A DNA stretch of 64,000 nt from Gammaproteobacteria bacterium (GTDB lineage: Bacteria; Pseudomonadota; Gammaproteobacteria; Steroidobacterales; Steroidobacteraceae). A program made the translations under genes and the position numbers. The stretch is taken from positions 1 to 64,000 of the forward strand of contig JANYFY010000021.1 in assembly GCA_025359565.1 (NCBI GenBank), given 5' to 3'. Positions 27,889-36,051 of this stretch are shown piece by piece (position 1 is the stretch's first letter; every line of letters begins with the position of its first letter). A model generated the notes under the pieces. The model was not told where the DNA came from. It did no database searches and saw nothing but the letters and a program-made list of their open reading frames with translations.

Positions 27889-29873
27889 GGCGGCGCCAGC
27901 TGAAGTTTATCGAATGAGACTGAGCTCCATGATGAGCCTAGCGCCGACATGCCGTGAGTGTGCGACCCATCGTCCAAGTTCGCTAAAATTTGCTGATCAA
28001 GTGTCGCGACAATACGGGACCCGGCAAATTTCAGTTCGATCCGGTGCCAGCTATTGCTCATCATCTCACCCTGCCCGTGCGCCAAAATTGTTTCCGCATG
28101 ATTTAGGAAGGTGGATAGCATCTGCCAGGTGCCGTCGGCTTGCAGGCGCAACTGATATCCGCTCGGTGTCTTTGCCGATTCGTTGGCGAAGGTGTCAGCG
28201 GAATCAATTCGGCCCATGAGCATTGCCGCCCCCTTGAAGGGGATTCGCACGTCCACACCAATACTGTAGTCAACCCACTCGGCATCGCCAAACAAAGTGT
28301 AGGGATCGGGTGTTGCGCCCCAGGCAATGGGCTGGGTAGTGACGACCTGAGTGAGACAACGACCCAATCGTCCCTGACAAGTATTAGTTTCAAAGGCTCC
28401 ATCTTGATCGGCACAATATTTGGGTGAATGTCCTAGCGGAGTCTGTTCGAAGTCATCGGCATAGGGCAATGGAAATGGACTGTCGCGGGGCGGTTGTGCC
28501 GTGCCTTTCCCTTGCCCCGTGGTAGTCGAGAGCGAATACAGTGCCTCGGGCTCAAAGGTATAACTGAATTCCCCTTGGCGCGGGGTGACGTCGGCAACCC
28601 ATTCAAAAACGTGGAGGCTGTTGGTTTCCCACACATGCACAACGCTGTTGGCTAATCCTCCCGCCACTTGGAAGGACACACGCTGCGCCACTTTTGCGTC
28701 CACCGTTTCCAATACGACGCTCCAGTCATTTTGCGGCGAACGCAGCGTCACGTAGCTCCCCGAGTGTGGCAGTGGGCCGCTGCTCGAATCGAGGTATCGC
28801 CACCCTGGCTGAGCAAACTGGGTGGTGTGTGCGGTGACCCAGATAGTCGATTGCAGGTCGTAATGACCTGACCACGGAGTGTTGGCATACATAAGGCCCG
28901 AATTCGGCGCTGCGAGATTGTCGTAGTAGGAGGTCACCGGACTCCAAATTTCTGTGGCGGTCAAACCGCCCTTAAGATAATTTTCGTTGTAGCGATGCGC
29001 CATGATGCGACCACCGATGCCCCAGTCGCGACTTACCACGGTTTCGGTACCCTGATTCGGCTGATCCTCGCTCGACCAAAGCGGCTTATGGCTCTGACGT
29101 GCGGCGACAGTCGTGGTCAGATTGCCCGCCTTATCGCGCGGGTAATGCACGCCTATGGCGTACACCGCCGCCGCCAGCGCTGAATCCATGGACAGCGCAT
29201 CGGCAATGGCCCAATCGTCATCGCAACATACAATTTTCGTGGCCAAGTGATGCTGGTCAAGCAGCGCTCGCAACGACTTTACGTAACTTAAGTCTGCTTT
29301 TCTCTCATTCCAGATACCGACATAGGCGATGTCTAATGAATAATAGCGCCGCGCGGATTCCACGAAATCAACCACGTAACGCGCCATTTTTTGCGAGTAC
29401 AAATCTGCATTCTTTGACTTGTTGGCCAACCAATACGGAGCGCCCCACGGTAAGGCTTCAAGAATTATTTTCGGATTTCTTTTATGCGCTTCTACCATGA
29501 GCCACCATTCATAGCCTCTAGTGACATCATGATCGGCGGCCGTACGCTGGTGACTCGGCTCGGAACCATCGGTGGAATTTACATCCGCTCCGATCTCTAC
29601 TTTGAGCCGCTGCAACGAGGCGCCATAGCCGGGCTTAAACAAATAATCGAGAATTTCGTTGCGTTGCGGCTCTGGGTAGTCAATGAGCAGACGCGAGGAG
29701 GCTCCCGCGCTGACCGCCCCGAGTCCCTCGAATATTCTGCCAGGACTTGCTCCATCGAGCACGATGTAGGTAGCTTGCTGCGCGTGTACCGGCACCCAAA
29801 GTCGCAGAATTAGCACCAGGAATAGCGGCAAGTGCCGAGATCGGAACGTGAAAAAATTTGTCCACAACTTCAT
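27885..29873 (-). CDS. GH59 galactocerebrosidase-like glycoside hydrolase
   Basis: A 662-residue secreted protein (signal peptide to about residue 31, VHAQQ). It follows mammalian GALC along its length: FEGLGAVSAG, SRLLIDYPEPQRNEILDYLF, LKVEIGADVNSTDGSEPSH, GYEWWLMVEAHKRNP, VGIWNER, LWSSED, SAHTTQ-like AHTTQFAQPGW and a C-terminal lectin-like beta domain (WVDYSIGVDVRI to the end). The acid/base Glu (about 190, in WNER) and the nucleophile Glu (about 269, in SSED) are present. GH59 enzymes release beta-galactose from galactosylceramide or related galactosides. The ATG at 29873 precedes the signal; a longer frame would overlap cysQ. Confidence 0.88.
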   Translation of the reverse strand: MKLWTNFFTFRSRHLPLFLVLILRLWVPVHAQQATYIVLDGASPGRIFEGLGAVSAGASSRLLIDYPEPQRNEILDYLFKPGYGASLQRLKVEIGADVNSTDGSEPSHQRTAADHDVTRGYEWWLMVEAHKRNPKIILEALPWGAPYWLANKSKNADLYSQKMARYVVDFVESARRYYSLDIAYVGIWNERKADLSYVKSLRALLDQHHLATKIVCCDDDWAIADALSMDSALAAAVYAIGVHYPRDKAGNLTTTVAARQSHKPLWSSEDQPNQGTETVVSRDWGIGGRIMAHRYNENYLKGGLTATEIWSPVTSYYDNLAAPNSGLMYANTPWSGHYDLQSTIWVTAHTTQFAQPGWRYLDSSSGPLPHSGSYVTLRSPQNDWSVVLETVDAKVAQRVSFQVAGGLANSVVHVWETNSLHVFEWVADVTPRQGEFSYTFEPEALYSLSTTTGQGKGTAQPPRDSPFPLPYADDFEQTPLGHSPKYCADQDGAFETNTCQGRLGRCLTQVVTTQPIAWGATPDPYTLFGDAEWVDYSIGVDVRIPFKGAAMLMGRIDSADTFANESAKTPSGYQLRLQADGTWQMLSTFLNHAETILAHGQGEMMSNSWHRIELKFAGSRIVATLDQQILANLDDGSHTHGMSALGSSWSSVSFDKLQLAPP

Positions 29874-29964
29874 GTGCAGATCCGCATGCGGATTACCGCA
29901 ATTGCCATTCAAAAAAAACGCAGTGCCACCGGCACGAAGGCCATTTGGGTATGATAGCAACTCT

Positions 29965-30753
29965 ATGCGTGATCTTGCCGCTCTTGCTCAAGCCTTAATC
30001 CCCGTGATGGAACAAGCCGGGGCGGCTATTTTGCAAATTTATGAGGGTGATTTTGCAGTGACGCGTAAAGACGATGCCTCGCCGTTGACCTTAGCGGATT
30101 TGGAATCCCAACGCATTATTGCTGCGGGCTTGGCGAAGATAACACCCGCCGTTCCCATTTTATCGGAAGAATCGGCACAAGCGCCTTGGGCCGAACGTCG
30201 CGCGTGGAATGAATTATGGGTAGTTGACCCTTTGGACGGCACTCGCGAATTCATCAAACGCAATGGTGAGTTTACGATCAACATTGCGCTTGTCGTGGCC
30301 CATGAACCGGTACTAGGAATTGTAGCGGCACCTTTTTTAAAAAAATTGTATTGGGGCGCTCTGGGCGTCGGTGCATATCGTGCCGTGCGCACCGACACCT
30401 ACGAACGCATTAAAGTGTCCGCCGCACAAAATCCGCTGCGCGTGGTCGGAAGTCGTTCGCACGCCAGCGCGGAAACTGCTGAATACTTAAAAACTCTTGG
30501 AAACCATGTGATACAAGGCTTGGGAAGTTCGTTGAAATTTTGCCTCATCGCCGAGGGTGCGGCGGATCTATATCCGCGCTTCGGTCCGACTTCAGAGTGG
30601 GACACCGCTGCGGGACAGGCGATATTGGAGGCGGCAGGAGGTCAGGTGACGCGCACCGATGGGCATCGACTGCGCTATAACTGCCGAACGAGTTTAATAA
30701 ACGGCAACTTTCTGGCTTTTAACGAGCTCCCTGCCTCAAATGCACCCTGTTAA
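29965..30753 (+). CDS. cysQ: 3'(2'),5'-bisphosphate nucleotidase
   Basis: A 262-residue magnesium phosphatase of the inositol monophosphatase superfamily that removes 3'-phosphate from PAP/PAPS, protecting sulfate assimilation. The metal sites are visible: DDASPLTLAD, LSEES, WVVDPLDGTREFIKRNGEFTINIAL and SEWDTAAGQAILEAAGG. The ATG at 29965 begins the family start (MRDLAALAQALIPV). It is divergent from the GH59 gene, and its stop overlaps the next convergent gene by 4 bp. Confidence 0.94.
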   Translation: MRDLAALAQALIPVMEQAGAAILQIYEGDFAVTRKDDASPLTLADLESQRIIAAGLAKITPAVPILSEESAQAPWAERRAWNELWVVDPLDGTREFIKRNGEFTINIALVVAHEPVLGIVAAPFLKKLYWGALGVGAYRAVRTDTYERIKVSAAQNPLRVVGSRSHASAETAEYLKTLGNHVIQGLGSSLKFCLIAEGAADLYPRFGPTSEWDTAAGQAILEAAGGQVTRTDGHRLRYNCRTSLINGNFLAFNELPASNAPC

Positions 30754-31151
30754 GCGTAACCGGCGGGCTCGCACAACTGCAAAGTGGCGTCTAACAAGGT
30801 CGGTATGTCAAACACCACTTCATCGGCGGCGACCGTGAGTCGCGCCACGCCCGCAGCGGCGATTAATGCCGCGGGCACATGAATTTGATTGCTTTTTTGA
30901 TACGTCGTCCAGCTGCTGACCCGTGCATCACCAAAGGCTCTGTTGAGGGCACTCCATCGCAACTGCGCGGCTCGCGCGAGCGCGGTATCGCCACCCCACT
31001 GACGCTCGGCCAAGGAGACGATCGTGGATCCCCCCTTACTCTGCGGCGCGGTCATAAGACTATGAACGTAGCGCACCATCTCGTCCGGATCGACGCGTAC
31101 TTCCAAGTCAGTTGGCAGGTTTTTGCTCATATCCTTCAATGTGGGGCGCAT
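30750..31151 (-). CDS. Hypothetical protein
   Basis: A 133-residue soluble protein I do not recognise; a start at residue 8 (MSKNLPTDLE, 31130) is equally likely. It has no signal or membrane segment. The middle is rich in Ala, Arg and Trp (SLAERQWGGDTALARAAQLRWSALNRAFGDARVS cannot be assigned to a family from memory). The end is a hydrophobic beta-like segment. It overlaps the cysQ stop by 4 bp in a convergent layout, and its start faces the DUF3301 gene. Coding is supported by frame length, by position between real genes and by absence of a better frame. Confidence 0.6.
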   Translation of the reverse strand: MRPTLKDMSKNLPTDLEVRVDPDEMVRYVHSLMTAPQSKGGSTIVSLAERQWGGDTALARAAQLRWSALNRAFGDARVSSWTTYQKSNQIHVPAALIAAAGVARLTVAADEVVFDIPTLLDATLQLCEPAGYA

Positions 31152-31191
31152 TTATCGAAAATCTAGCCCCCGTAGCGGTAAGCTTCGCCCC

Positions 31192-31503
31192 ATGAACGAG
31201 GACCTATGGCTCATGGTAGCACTCGCCGGTGCGCTGACAACCGCTTACAGAATATGGCAAAACGCCCTGGACGCGCGCGCCACCGCAAATAGGATTGCGA
31301 AACAAACCTGTGCTGAGGCGGTAGTGCAGTTCCTGGACGAAACGGTGGCATTCGCCGGCTTTCGCCTGACACGGGATCATGAAGGCAAGCGCCGCCTATT
31401 GCGCACTTATACGTTTGATTATACCGACAACGGATTCGAGCGGGCGCAAGGCTTTATCGTGCTACGCGGGCTGACCTTAGAAGCGGTGGGGCTGGCTTCG
31501 TGA
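31192..31503 (+). CDS. DUF3301-domain membrane-anchored protein
   Basis: A 103-residue protein with one N-terminal hydrophobic segment (LWLMVALAGALTTAYRIW, about 4-22) and a basic cytoplasmic domain with ETVAFAGFRLTRDHEGKRRL and YTFDYTDNGFERAQGFI, the pattern of the DUF3301 family of gammaproteobacteria. Function is unknown. The start at 31192 is chosen because it begins directly before the membrane segment. Its TGA overlaps the GTG of the PHP gene, so the pair is probably coupled. Confidence 0.8.
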   Translation: MNEDLWLMVALAGALTTAYRIWQNALDARATANRIAKQTCAEAVVQFLDETVAFAGFRLTRDHEGKRRLLRTYTFDYTDNGFERAQGFIVLRGLTLEAVGLAS

Positions 31504-32345
31504 AAATCGACTTGCATACGCATTCGAATCATTCCGATGGATCGCTGACGCCCGCCGAACTTATCACGGCGGCAGCGCACGCGGGCATTGACGTCCTGGC
31601 GCTCACAGACCACGACAGCGTGGCGGGTATCGAGGACGCCACCCACAGCGCCAGGGCGCATGCCTTGCAGGCGCCGCACACCCTAACAATTGTCCCAGGG
31701 GTTGAAATATCGGCTGCTTGGCGTTCACAAGGCATCCATGTTTTAGGATTATGGATTGATCCTGCTTCTGCGCAGCTTAACGCACAGCTTAAGTCTCAGG
31801 CACAACGCCGCCATGTGCGAATGCGCAGCCTGTGCGCGAGATTGACGGAAATGGGTTTGCCGGGCGCTACGCTGTTGGCCACAGTCGAAGCCCATCCAGG
31901 CCTGCCCACGCGCGCGCATCTTGCAGCGGCGATGGTGGCGGCGGGACATGTCAAGGACAACGAAGCGGCATTCGTTAAATATCTAGGCCGTGGCAAGACG
32001 GCTGCCCTTGCGAACCAATGGCCTGCCCTGGCCGAGGTGGTGAGCTGGATTACGGGGGCGGGAGGTGTGGCGTCACTCGCTCATCCGCTGCGCTACAAGC
32101 TATCTGCGGGCGCACGTCGACAATTAATAACGGATTTCCAAATTGCCGGTGGGTTAGGAGTAGAAGTAGTCACTGGGGGGCATGCAGCGGCGCAAATTGA
32201 CACTTGTGCGCAGCTTGCCATGCAATTTGGCCTCGCAGGGTCGGTCGGTTCTGATTTTCACCATCCGCATGTTTCTTGGAATCCTTTAGGCCGCTTAGCT
32301 AAGCTACCCATCGGCGTAACGCCGATATGGCAGAAATTCTTGTGA
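31500..32345 (+). CDS. PHP-domain phosphoesterase (RNase AM / YciV-like)
   Basis: A 281-residue metal-dependent phosphoesterase. The PHP motifs are in order: DLHTHSNHSDG, LTDHDS, GVEIS, SLAHPLRY and SDFHHP. E. coli YciV (Rnm, RNase AM) of this family is a 5'-3' exoribonuclease that trims rRNA precursors and breaks down pAp and nanoRNA. The length and the domain match that group, so this role is likely though inferred. The start is GTG in the overlap GTGA with the upstream gene. Confidence 0.85.
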   Translation: MKIDLHTHSNHSDGSLTPAELITAAAHAGIDVLALTDHDSVAGIEDATHSARAHALQAPHTLTIVPGVEISAAWRSQGIHVLGLWIDPASAQLNAQLKSQAQRRHVRMRSLCARLTEMGLPGATLLATVEAHPGLPTRAHLAAAMVAAGHVKDNEAAFVKYLGRGKTAALANQWPALAEVVSWITGAGGVASLAHPLRYKLSAGARRQLITDFQIAGGLGVEVVTGGHAAAQIDTCAQLAMQFGLAGSVGSDFHHPHVSWNPLGRLAKLPIGVTPIWQKFL

Positions 32346-32566
32346 GCGACGACACCGATAAGGTTAATACTGAACTGTTCAAGAACATTGAGCGATTGCG
32401 CCAATTGCGTATTGAACACCGTGATCTTGATGACATCATCACGCGCCTGAGCATGGACTTCAAAATGGACGAGGTACAGATGAAACGTCTAAAAAAACGT
32501 AAGTTGCTGCTTAAAGATCAAATCGCACGACTTGAAAGTCTGCGCATACCGGATCTTAACGCATGA
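32327..32566 (+). CDS. YdcH-like (DUF465) small coiled-coil protein
   Basis: A 79-residue, charged, all-helical protein (LFKNIERLRQLRIEHRDLDDII, then MDEVQMKRLKKRKLLLKDQIARLE) of the YdcH/DUF465 type. The family has no assigned function. ATG at 32327 overlaps the end of the PHP gene by 19 bp. A GTG at 32342 would give a 4-bp GTGA overlap like the junction upstream and is a real alternative. The stop overlaps the MscS start (ATGA). Confidence 0.85.
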   Translation: MAEILVSDDTDKVNTELFKNIERLRQLRIEHRDLDDIITRLSMDFKMDEVQMKRLKKRKLLLKDQIARLESLRIPDLNA

Positions 32567-33882
32567 ACGAAATCGTCCAGCGCATCTCAGGTTTTATCGA
32601 CATCCTGCTGACGCGTGACGTACTAACTGAACTGGCGATGCTCGCATTGTGCTTAGTGGTTGGTAGTTTTGTTGGAGCCGCGCTCCTCAATCGTTCACGC
32701 CGTCAAACCACCGCCGCGCCATTGGTGCTGACATGGAATTATTTTTTCTCACAAGGGAGCGTGGTGGCTGCGCCAGCACTCGCTGCCCTATTATTTGTAG
32801 CAATAGCCCGCAGTGCGCTGGCCGCTGCGCATTTCGATACGACCTTACTAGACGCTGCCATGCGGCTGATCGGTGCGTACGCCGTCATGCGGATCATTGT
32901 GTTTCTGTTTGCCGCTAGTCTGGGTAATAAATCTTGGATGCAGCAGTGGGAGAGTCGCATCACGCTGTTCCTGTGGTTGGCGATTGCCGCGGAATATTTA
33001 GGCTGGCTGGATCCCATTATTAATACACTCGACAGCTTGGGGATCTCCTCCGGCAAGAGTCGCATTACGCTGTGGTCAGTGATGAAATTATTCTTTACGC
33101 TCACCTTATTTGTGTTGGTGGCGGCCTGGATCAGTCGTTGGCTCGACCGTCGTTTGAAGAAACTGCATAACCTGGCACCCTCCACTCGCATTGGTATTGC
33201 CAAATTCGCCAACGCATTTCTAATCGGCCTGAGTATTCTGTTGGGGTTAAACGCCGCTGGCGTCGATCTCACCGCACTGACAGTTCTTACCGGCGCTATT
33301 GGTCTTGGACTGGGTTTTGGCCTACAGTCAATCGCAGCAAATTTCGTCAGTGGTTTTGTGCTGTTGCTGGATCGATCTATCAAACCCGGCGATGTCATTA
33401 GTTTGTCCGGACAGAGCGGTACCAATACTGAAAATTTCGGTTGGGTGCAAGAATTACGCGGTCGCTACGTCGTGGTGCGAGATCGAGACGGCGTAGAAAT
33501 GCTGGTTCCAAATCAACAATTAATTTCTAATGCGGTGATCAATTGGAGCTACACCGATCCACGAGTACGCCTCAAATTACCCATTCGGGTGAGCTACCGA
33601 GATGACCCAGAGCTCGCCTTGAGCACTTTGCTCGCGGCGTGCGAGGGTCAAAAGCGCGTATTGAAAGACCCCGCACCGGTCTCACGGCTCATGCATTTCA
33701 GTGATAGCGGAATCGAGTTAGAGCTGCGTTTTTGGATCTCTGACCCGCAAGAAGGGGTCAACAATGTGCGGTCGGAAGTGAATCGCGCCATATGGCGGCT
33801 ATTCAAAGAAAACAAACTCACTATTCCCGCTGCGCAACGCGAGATTGTGCTGCGCACAGCCCCTGCTTCGGAGATCGACTAA
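32563..33882 (+). CDS. MscS-family mechanosensitive ion channel
   Basis: A 439-residue inner-membrane channel that opens under membrane tension to release solutes. There are about five hydrophobic segments in residues 15-250. The pore-lining helix and the MscS signature follow (GAIGLGLGFGLQSIAANFVSGFVLLLDRSI broken as GLGFGLQSIAANFVSG, then DRSIKPGDVI), and a soluble beta/alpha domain ends the protein. The N-terminus is longer than in minimal MscS but lacks the very large periplasmic part of MscK. Its ATG overlaps the upstream stop. Confidence 0.92.
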   Translation: MNEIVQRISGFIDILLTRDVLTELAMLALCLVVGSFVGAALLNRSRRQTTAAPLVLTWNYFFSQGSVVAAPALAALLFVAIARSALAAAHFDTTLLDAAMRLIGAYAVMRIIVFLFAASLGNKSWMQQWESRITLFLWLAIAAEYLGWLDPIINTLDSLGISSGKSRITLWSVMKLFFTLTLFVLVAAWISRWLDRRLKKLHNLAPSTRIGIAKFANAFLIGLSILLGLNAAGVDLTALTVLTGAIGLGLGFGLQSIAANFVSGFVLLLDRSIKPGDVISLSGQSGTNTENFGWVQELRGRYVVVRDRDGVEMLVPNQQLISNAVINWSYTDPRVRLKLPIRVSYRDDPELALSTLLAACEGQKRVLKDPAPVSRLMHFSDSGIELELRFWISDPQEGVNNVRSEVNRAIWRLFKENKLTIPAAQREIVLRTAPASEID

Positions 33883-34302
33883 TTGCCGCTCGTGCTGACG
33901 CCTGACATCGTGGTGGCGGACGACGAGTTAGAGTGGAAGTTCATTCGCTCCTCAGGACCCGGCGGTCAAAATGTCAACAAGGTATCTAGCGCTGTCCAGA
34001 TGCGCTTTTTGTTACCCCAAAATACTAGCCTACCCGTTGCGGTTAGAAATCGCTTGCGGCGCTTAGCCGGCCAAAAATTATTGCTCGATGGGACTATTTT
34101 ATTCAGCGCGCGCAGCGAACGTAGCCAAGAGCAAAACCGCCGCGATGCACTTGAGCGACTGGAGGGGTTAATTCGCAGCGCGATGGTAGTCCCTAAAATT
34201 CGCAAGAAAACCCGCCCTACCCTAGCATCCACAGAGCGCCGGATCGATTCCAAAAAACGTCGCAGTAATACCAAACAAGGACGCGGCGGAAGTTGGGATT
34301 AG
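33883..34302 (+). CDS. arfB: Alternative ribosome-rescue factor B (peptidyl-tRNA hydrolase)
   Basis: A 139-residue release-factor-like protein that frees peptides from ribosomes stalled without a stop codon. The catalytic GGQ is in RSSGPGGQNVNKVSSAVQ. The C-terminal tail is very basic (KIRKKTRPTLASTERRIDSKKRRSNTKQGRG) in two stretches, as required to enter the empty mRNA channel. The start is TTG immediately after the mscS TAA. Last gene of the overlapping run that begins with the DUF3301 gene. Confidence 0.94.
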   Translation: MPLVLTPDIVVADDELEWKFIRSSGPGGQNVNKVSSAVQMRFLLPQNTSLPVAVRNRLRRLAGQKLLLDGTILFSARSERSQEQNRRDALERLEGLIRSAMVVPKIRKKTRPTLASTERRIDSKKRRSNTKQGRGGSWD

Positions 34303-34326
34303 CAAGCCAGCACCCCTGCCACTAGC

Positions 34327-34569
34327 TTAAGGAGATGATTCACCGCGCTCTTGCGCATCCAATGCCTTACGAGCGCTCTCGGCATTTTGATCCACCGTAA
34401 CCTGTACGTGGGCCGCTCGATCTAAATCTTGCGTGAGCGGATCGAGTACAGTTGTTTGTGGGCGCGCGGGGGGCGCCGTGTGCGCTGGGCCCTCTGGGGC
34501 CGGCTGAGGTGTACAGCCGCCGCTCCCTAATAGCGGCATCGCCGCGCACAAAAAATAGGCTTTAAACAT
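34327..34569 (-). CDS. Small putative lipoprotein
   Basis: An 80-residue protein with a short hydrophobic N-terminus and a cysteine at residue 19 (GSGGC, a non-standard lipobox), followed by a Pro/Ala-rich linker and an acidic helical tail. I recognise no family. It converges with arfB (24 bp apart) and diverges from the DUF2059-like gene. It could be a real small envelope lipoprotein; the evidence is the signal-like start and the absence of any other frame here. Confidence 0.55.
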   Translation of the reverse strand: MFKAYFLCAAMPLLGSGGCTPQPAPEGPAHTAPPARPQTTVLDPLTQDLDRAAHVQVTVDQNAESARKALDAQERGESSP

Positions 34570-34648
34570 GCAAGATCTTCCATTGAACAGCCCGCTGGGA
34601 GGTTAAGTGTACAATTGCGGTGAGCCTTAAGTCACTCGGAGATTTTTA

Positions 34649-35557
34649 ATGCATCGTTTTATGCTACTCATGATGTTGACCACTTCCGCCTATGCGGTCG
34701 GTGTGGGCGGCGTCGACATCGATACTGCGGCTCAGGTCTACCAGGCAGCTGAAATACGCGAGCAGGTCCGCGCCACCTTAGGATCAATGCCCGAACGCAT
34801 TCGTCAGATGTTTTCTGCTGATTCCGCGACCATGCTCACCGACTCGCAACTCAGCGCCATATCCACCGCGGCCGGACATGGTTTTCGTATTTACAATTTT
34901 GAACCACCGGCACTCATGGCATTAGCCGCAAATATGGATGCGGGAAGCGTCAAGAAAACATTGGCCTTTCTCAACAGTGAGGTCGGCCAGCGCATGGTGG
35001 TAGCAGATCTTGCACTATCCAAGCTACCCGAAGCCAGCATCGATAAGGCGATGAATGGACAACTGGCCGTGTCGTCAACACCATCGCGTGATGCGCTTTT
35101 GGTTAGATTGGCCAAGGCTACTCGCTCCACCGAATCGACGGTTAAGATTTTCTTAAATATGGGACGAGCGGTGGCGGTCGGGACCGCTATAGGCTCCGGA
35201 CGTGACCCGATTGCCGCCGACGACCGCGCGCGCAAATCAAGCGAGGCCACGCGCCAGGACATGGAACAGAACATGAACGATCCCTTGCGTCGCTACATGG
35301 CCTACGGCTATCGCGATTTGAGCGATGCGGATCTTAAAAAATCACTGATTTTCTTAGAATCGACAGCGGGCAAAAGTTATGTCAACGCAAACATAGAAGC
35401 CATGGGAGCGGGATTCGAAGCCATGGGCAAACGCTGCGGAGAACAACTAGGCGAAAGTTTGCGCGAACTTGCGCTCGCCGAACATCAAGCCGCGATGTTA
35501 CCCCCGCCTGCGGCGCCAGCGCCAGCAGTCGGCCCTGTGCCCAAGAGTGCGCCGTGA
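34649..35557 (+). CDS. Exported DUF2059-like protein
   Basis: A 302-residue protein with a signal peptide ending near AYAVG (residue 17). The body is helical and holds two similar sections, each with a segment like LMALAANMDAGSVKKTLAFLNSEVGQRM and DLSDADLKKSLIFLESTAGKSYV, the DUF2059 theme. It ends with a Pro/Ala tail. Function is unknown; the family is periplasmic. The last 73 bp overlap, on the other strand, the end of the alpha/beta hydrolase gene. Confidence 0.75.
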   Translation: MHRFMLLMMLTTSAYAVGVGGVDIDTAAQVYQAAEIREQVRATLGSMPERIRQMFSADSATMLTDSQLSAISTAAGHGFRIYNFEPPALMALAANMDAGSVKKTLAFLNSEVGQRMVVADLALSKLPEASIDKAMNGQLAVSSTPSRDALLVRLAKATRSTESTVKIFLNMGRAVAVGTAIGSGRDPIAADDRARKSSEATRQDMEQNMNDPLRRYMAYGYRDLSDADLKKSLIFLESTAGKSYVNANIEAMGAGFEAMGKRCGEQLGESLRELALAEHQAAMLPPPAAPAPAVGPVPKSAP

Positions 35558-36051
35558 ACCTGTAAAAAACCCTTCAATAGTTCACAAATGGGTTCGATTT
35601 TATCCTGCAATCGATGATCTGAGTCCAACAAATGCAAAGTGGCTAAGTGTTCGTGAGCCCATCGAATACTGTGCTGCACGGGCACCACCTCATCACCCCA
35701 CCCATGCACGATCGCCGTCGGGCAGGCAACGTCCTGAGGAGTGAAGGATTCAAAATCCGGCATATAAAAAGCGGGCGCTAACAAAAAAAGCGCGCGCGCC
35801 TTTAACCGTGCCGCGGCCGCCGCCGACACGTATCCACCCATACTCGATCCTACCAATACCAAAGGAGCCGAGCTGCGCGCGCCGAATTCCAATAGCTTCA
35901 GAACTCGCACTAGCGGGCTCTCAATACCCTGGTAATCCACCGATTCAACACTCAGACCCAACGCCCGAGCCACAGTCGCCATGGCGGTAATTTTCGAACC
36001 CCAAGGACCACTTTCTTTACCGTGAGAAAACACAACATGGAGGTTGCTCAT
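35485..36051 (-). CDS. Small alpha/beta hydrolase
   Basis: A 188-residue alpha/beta hydrolase. FSHGKESGPWGSKI is the oxyanion-hole region, LVGSSMGGYVS carries the nucleophile serine, and the Asp and His are likely in HGWGDEVVP and DSDHRL. It is a short esterase or thioesterase type with no lid. Its ATG overlaps the stop of the tail-sheath gene (ATGA), so it is translationally coupled to it. The C-terminal 24 residues (GTGPTAGAGAAGGG and on) lie in a 73-bp overlap with the opposing gene. Substrate unknown. Confidence 0.85.
   Translation of the reverse strand: MSNLHVVFSHGKESGPWGSKITAMATVARALGLSVESVDYQGIESPLVRVLKLLEFGARSSAPLVLVGSSMGGYVSAAAAARLKARALFLLAPAFYMPDFESFTPQDVACPTAIVHGWGDEVVPVQHSIRWAHEHLATLHLLDSDHRLQDKIEPICELLKGFLQVHGALLGTGPTAGAGAAGGGNIAA

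Noticed and set aside
32739..33425. Minus-strand frame of 228 codons within the mscS gene
   Set aside because: Antisense shadow; Pro/Arg/Ser composition, no family.
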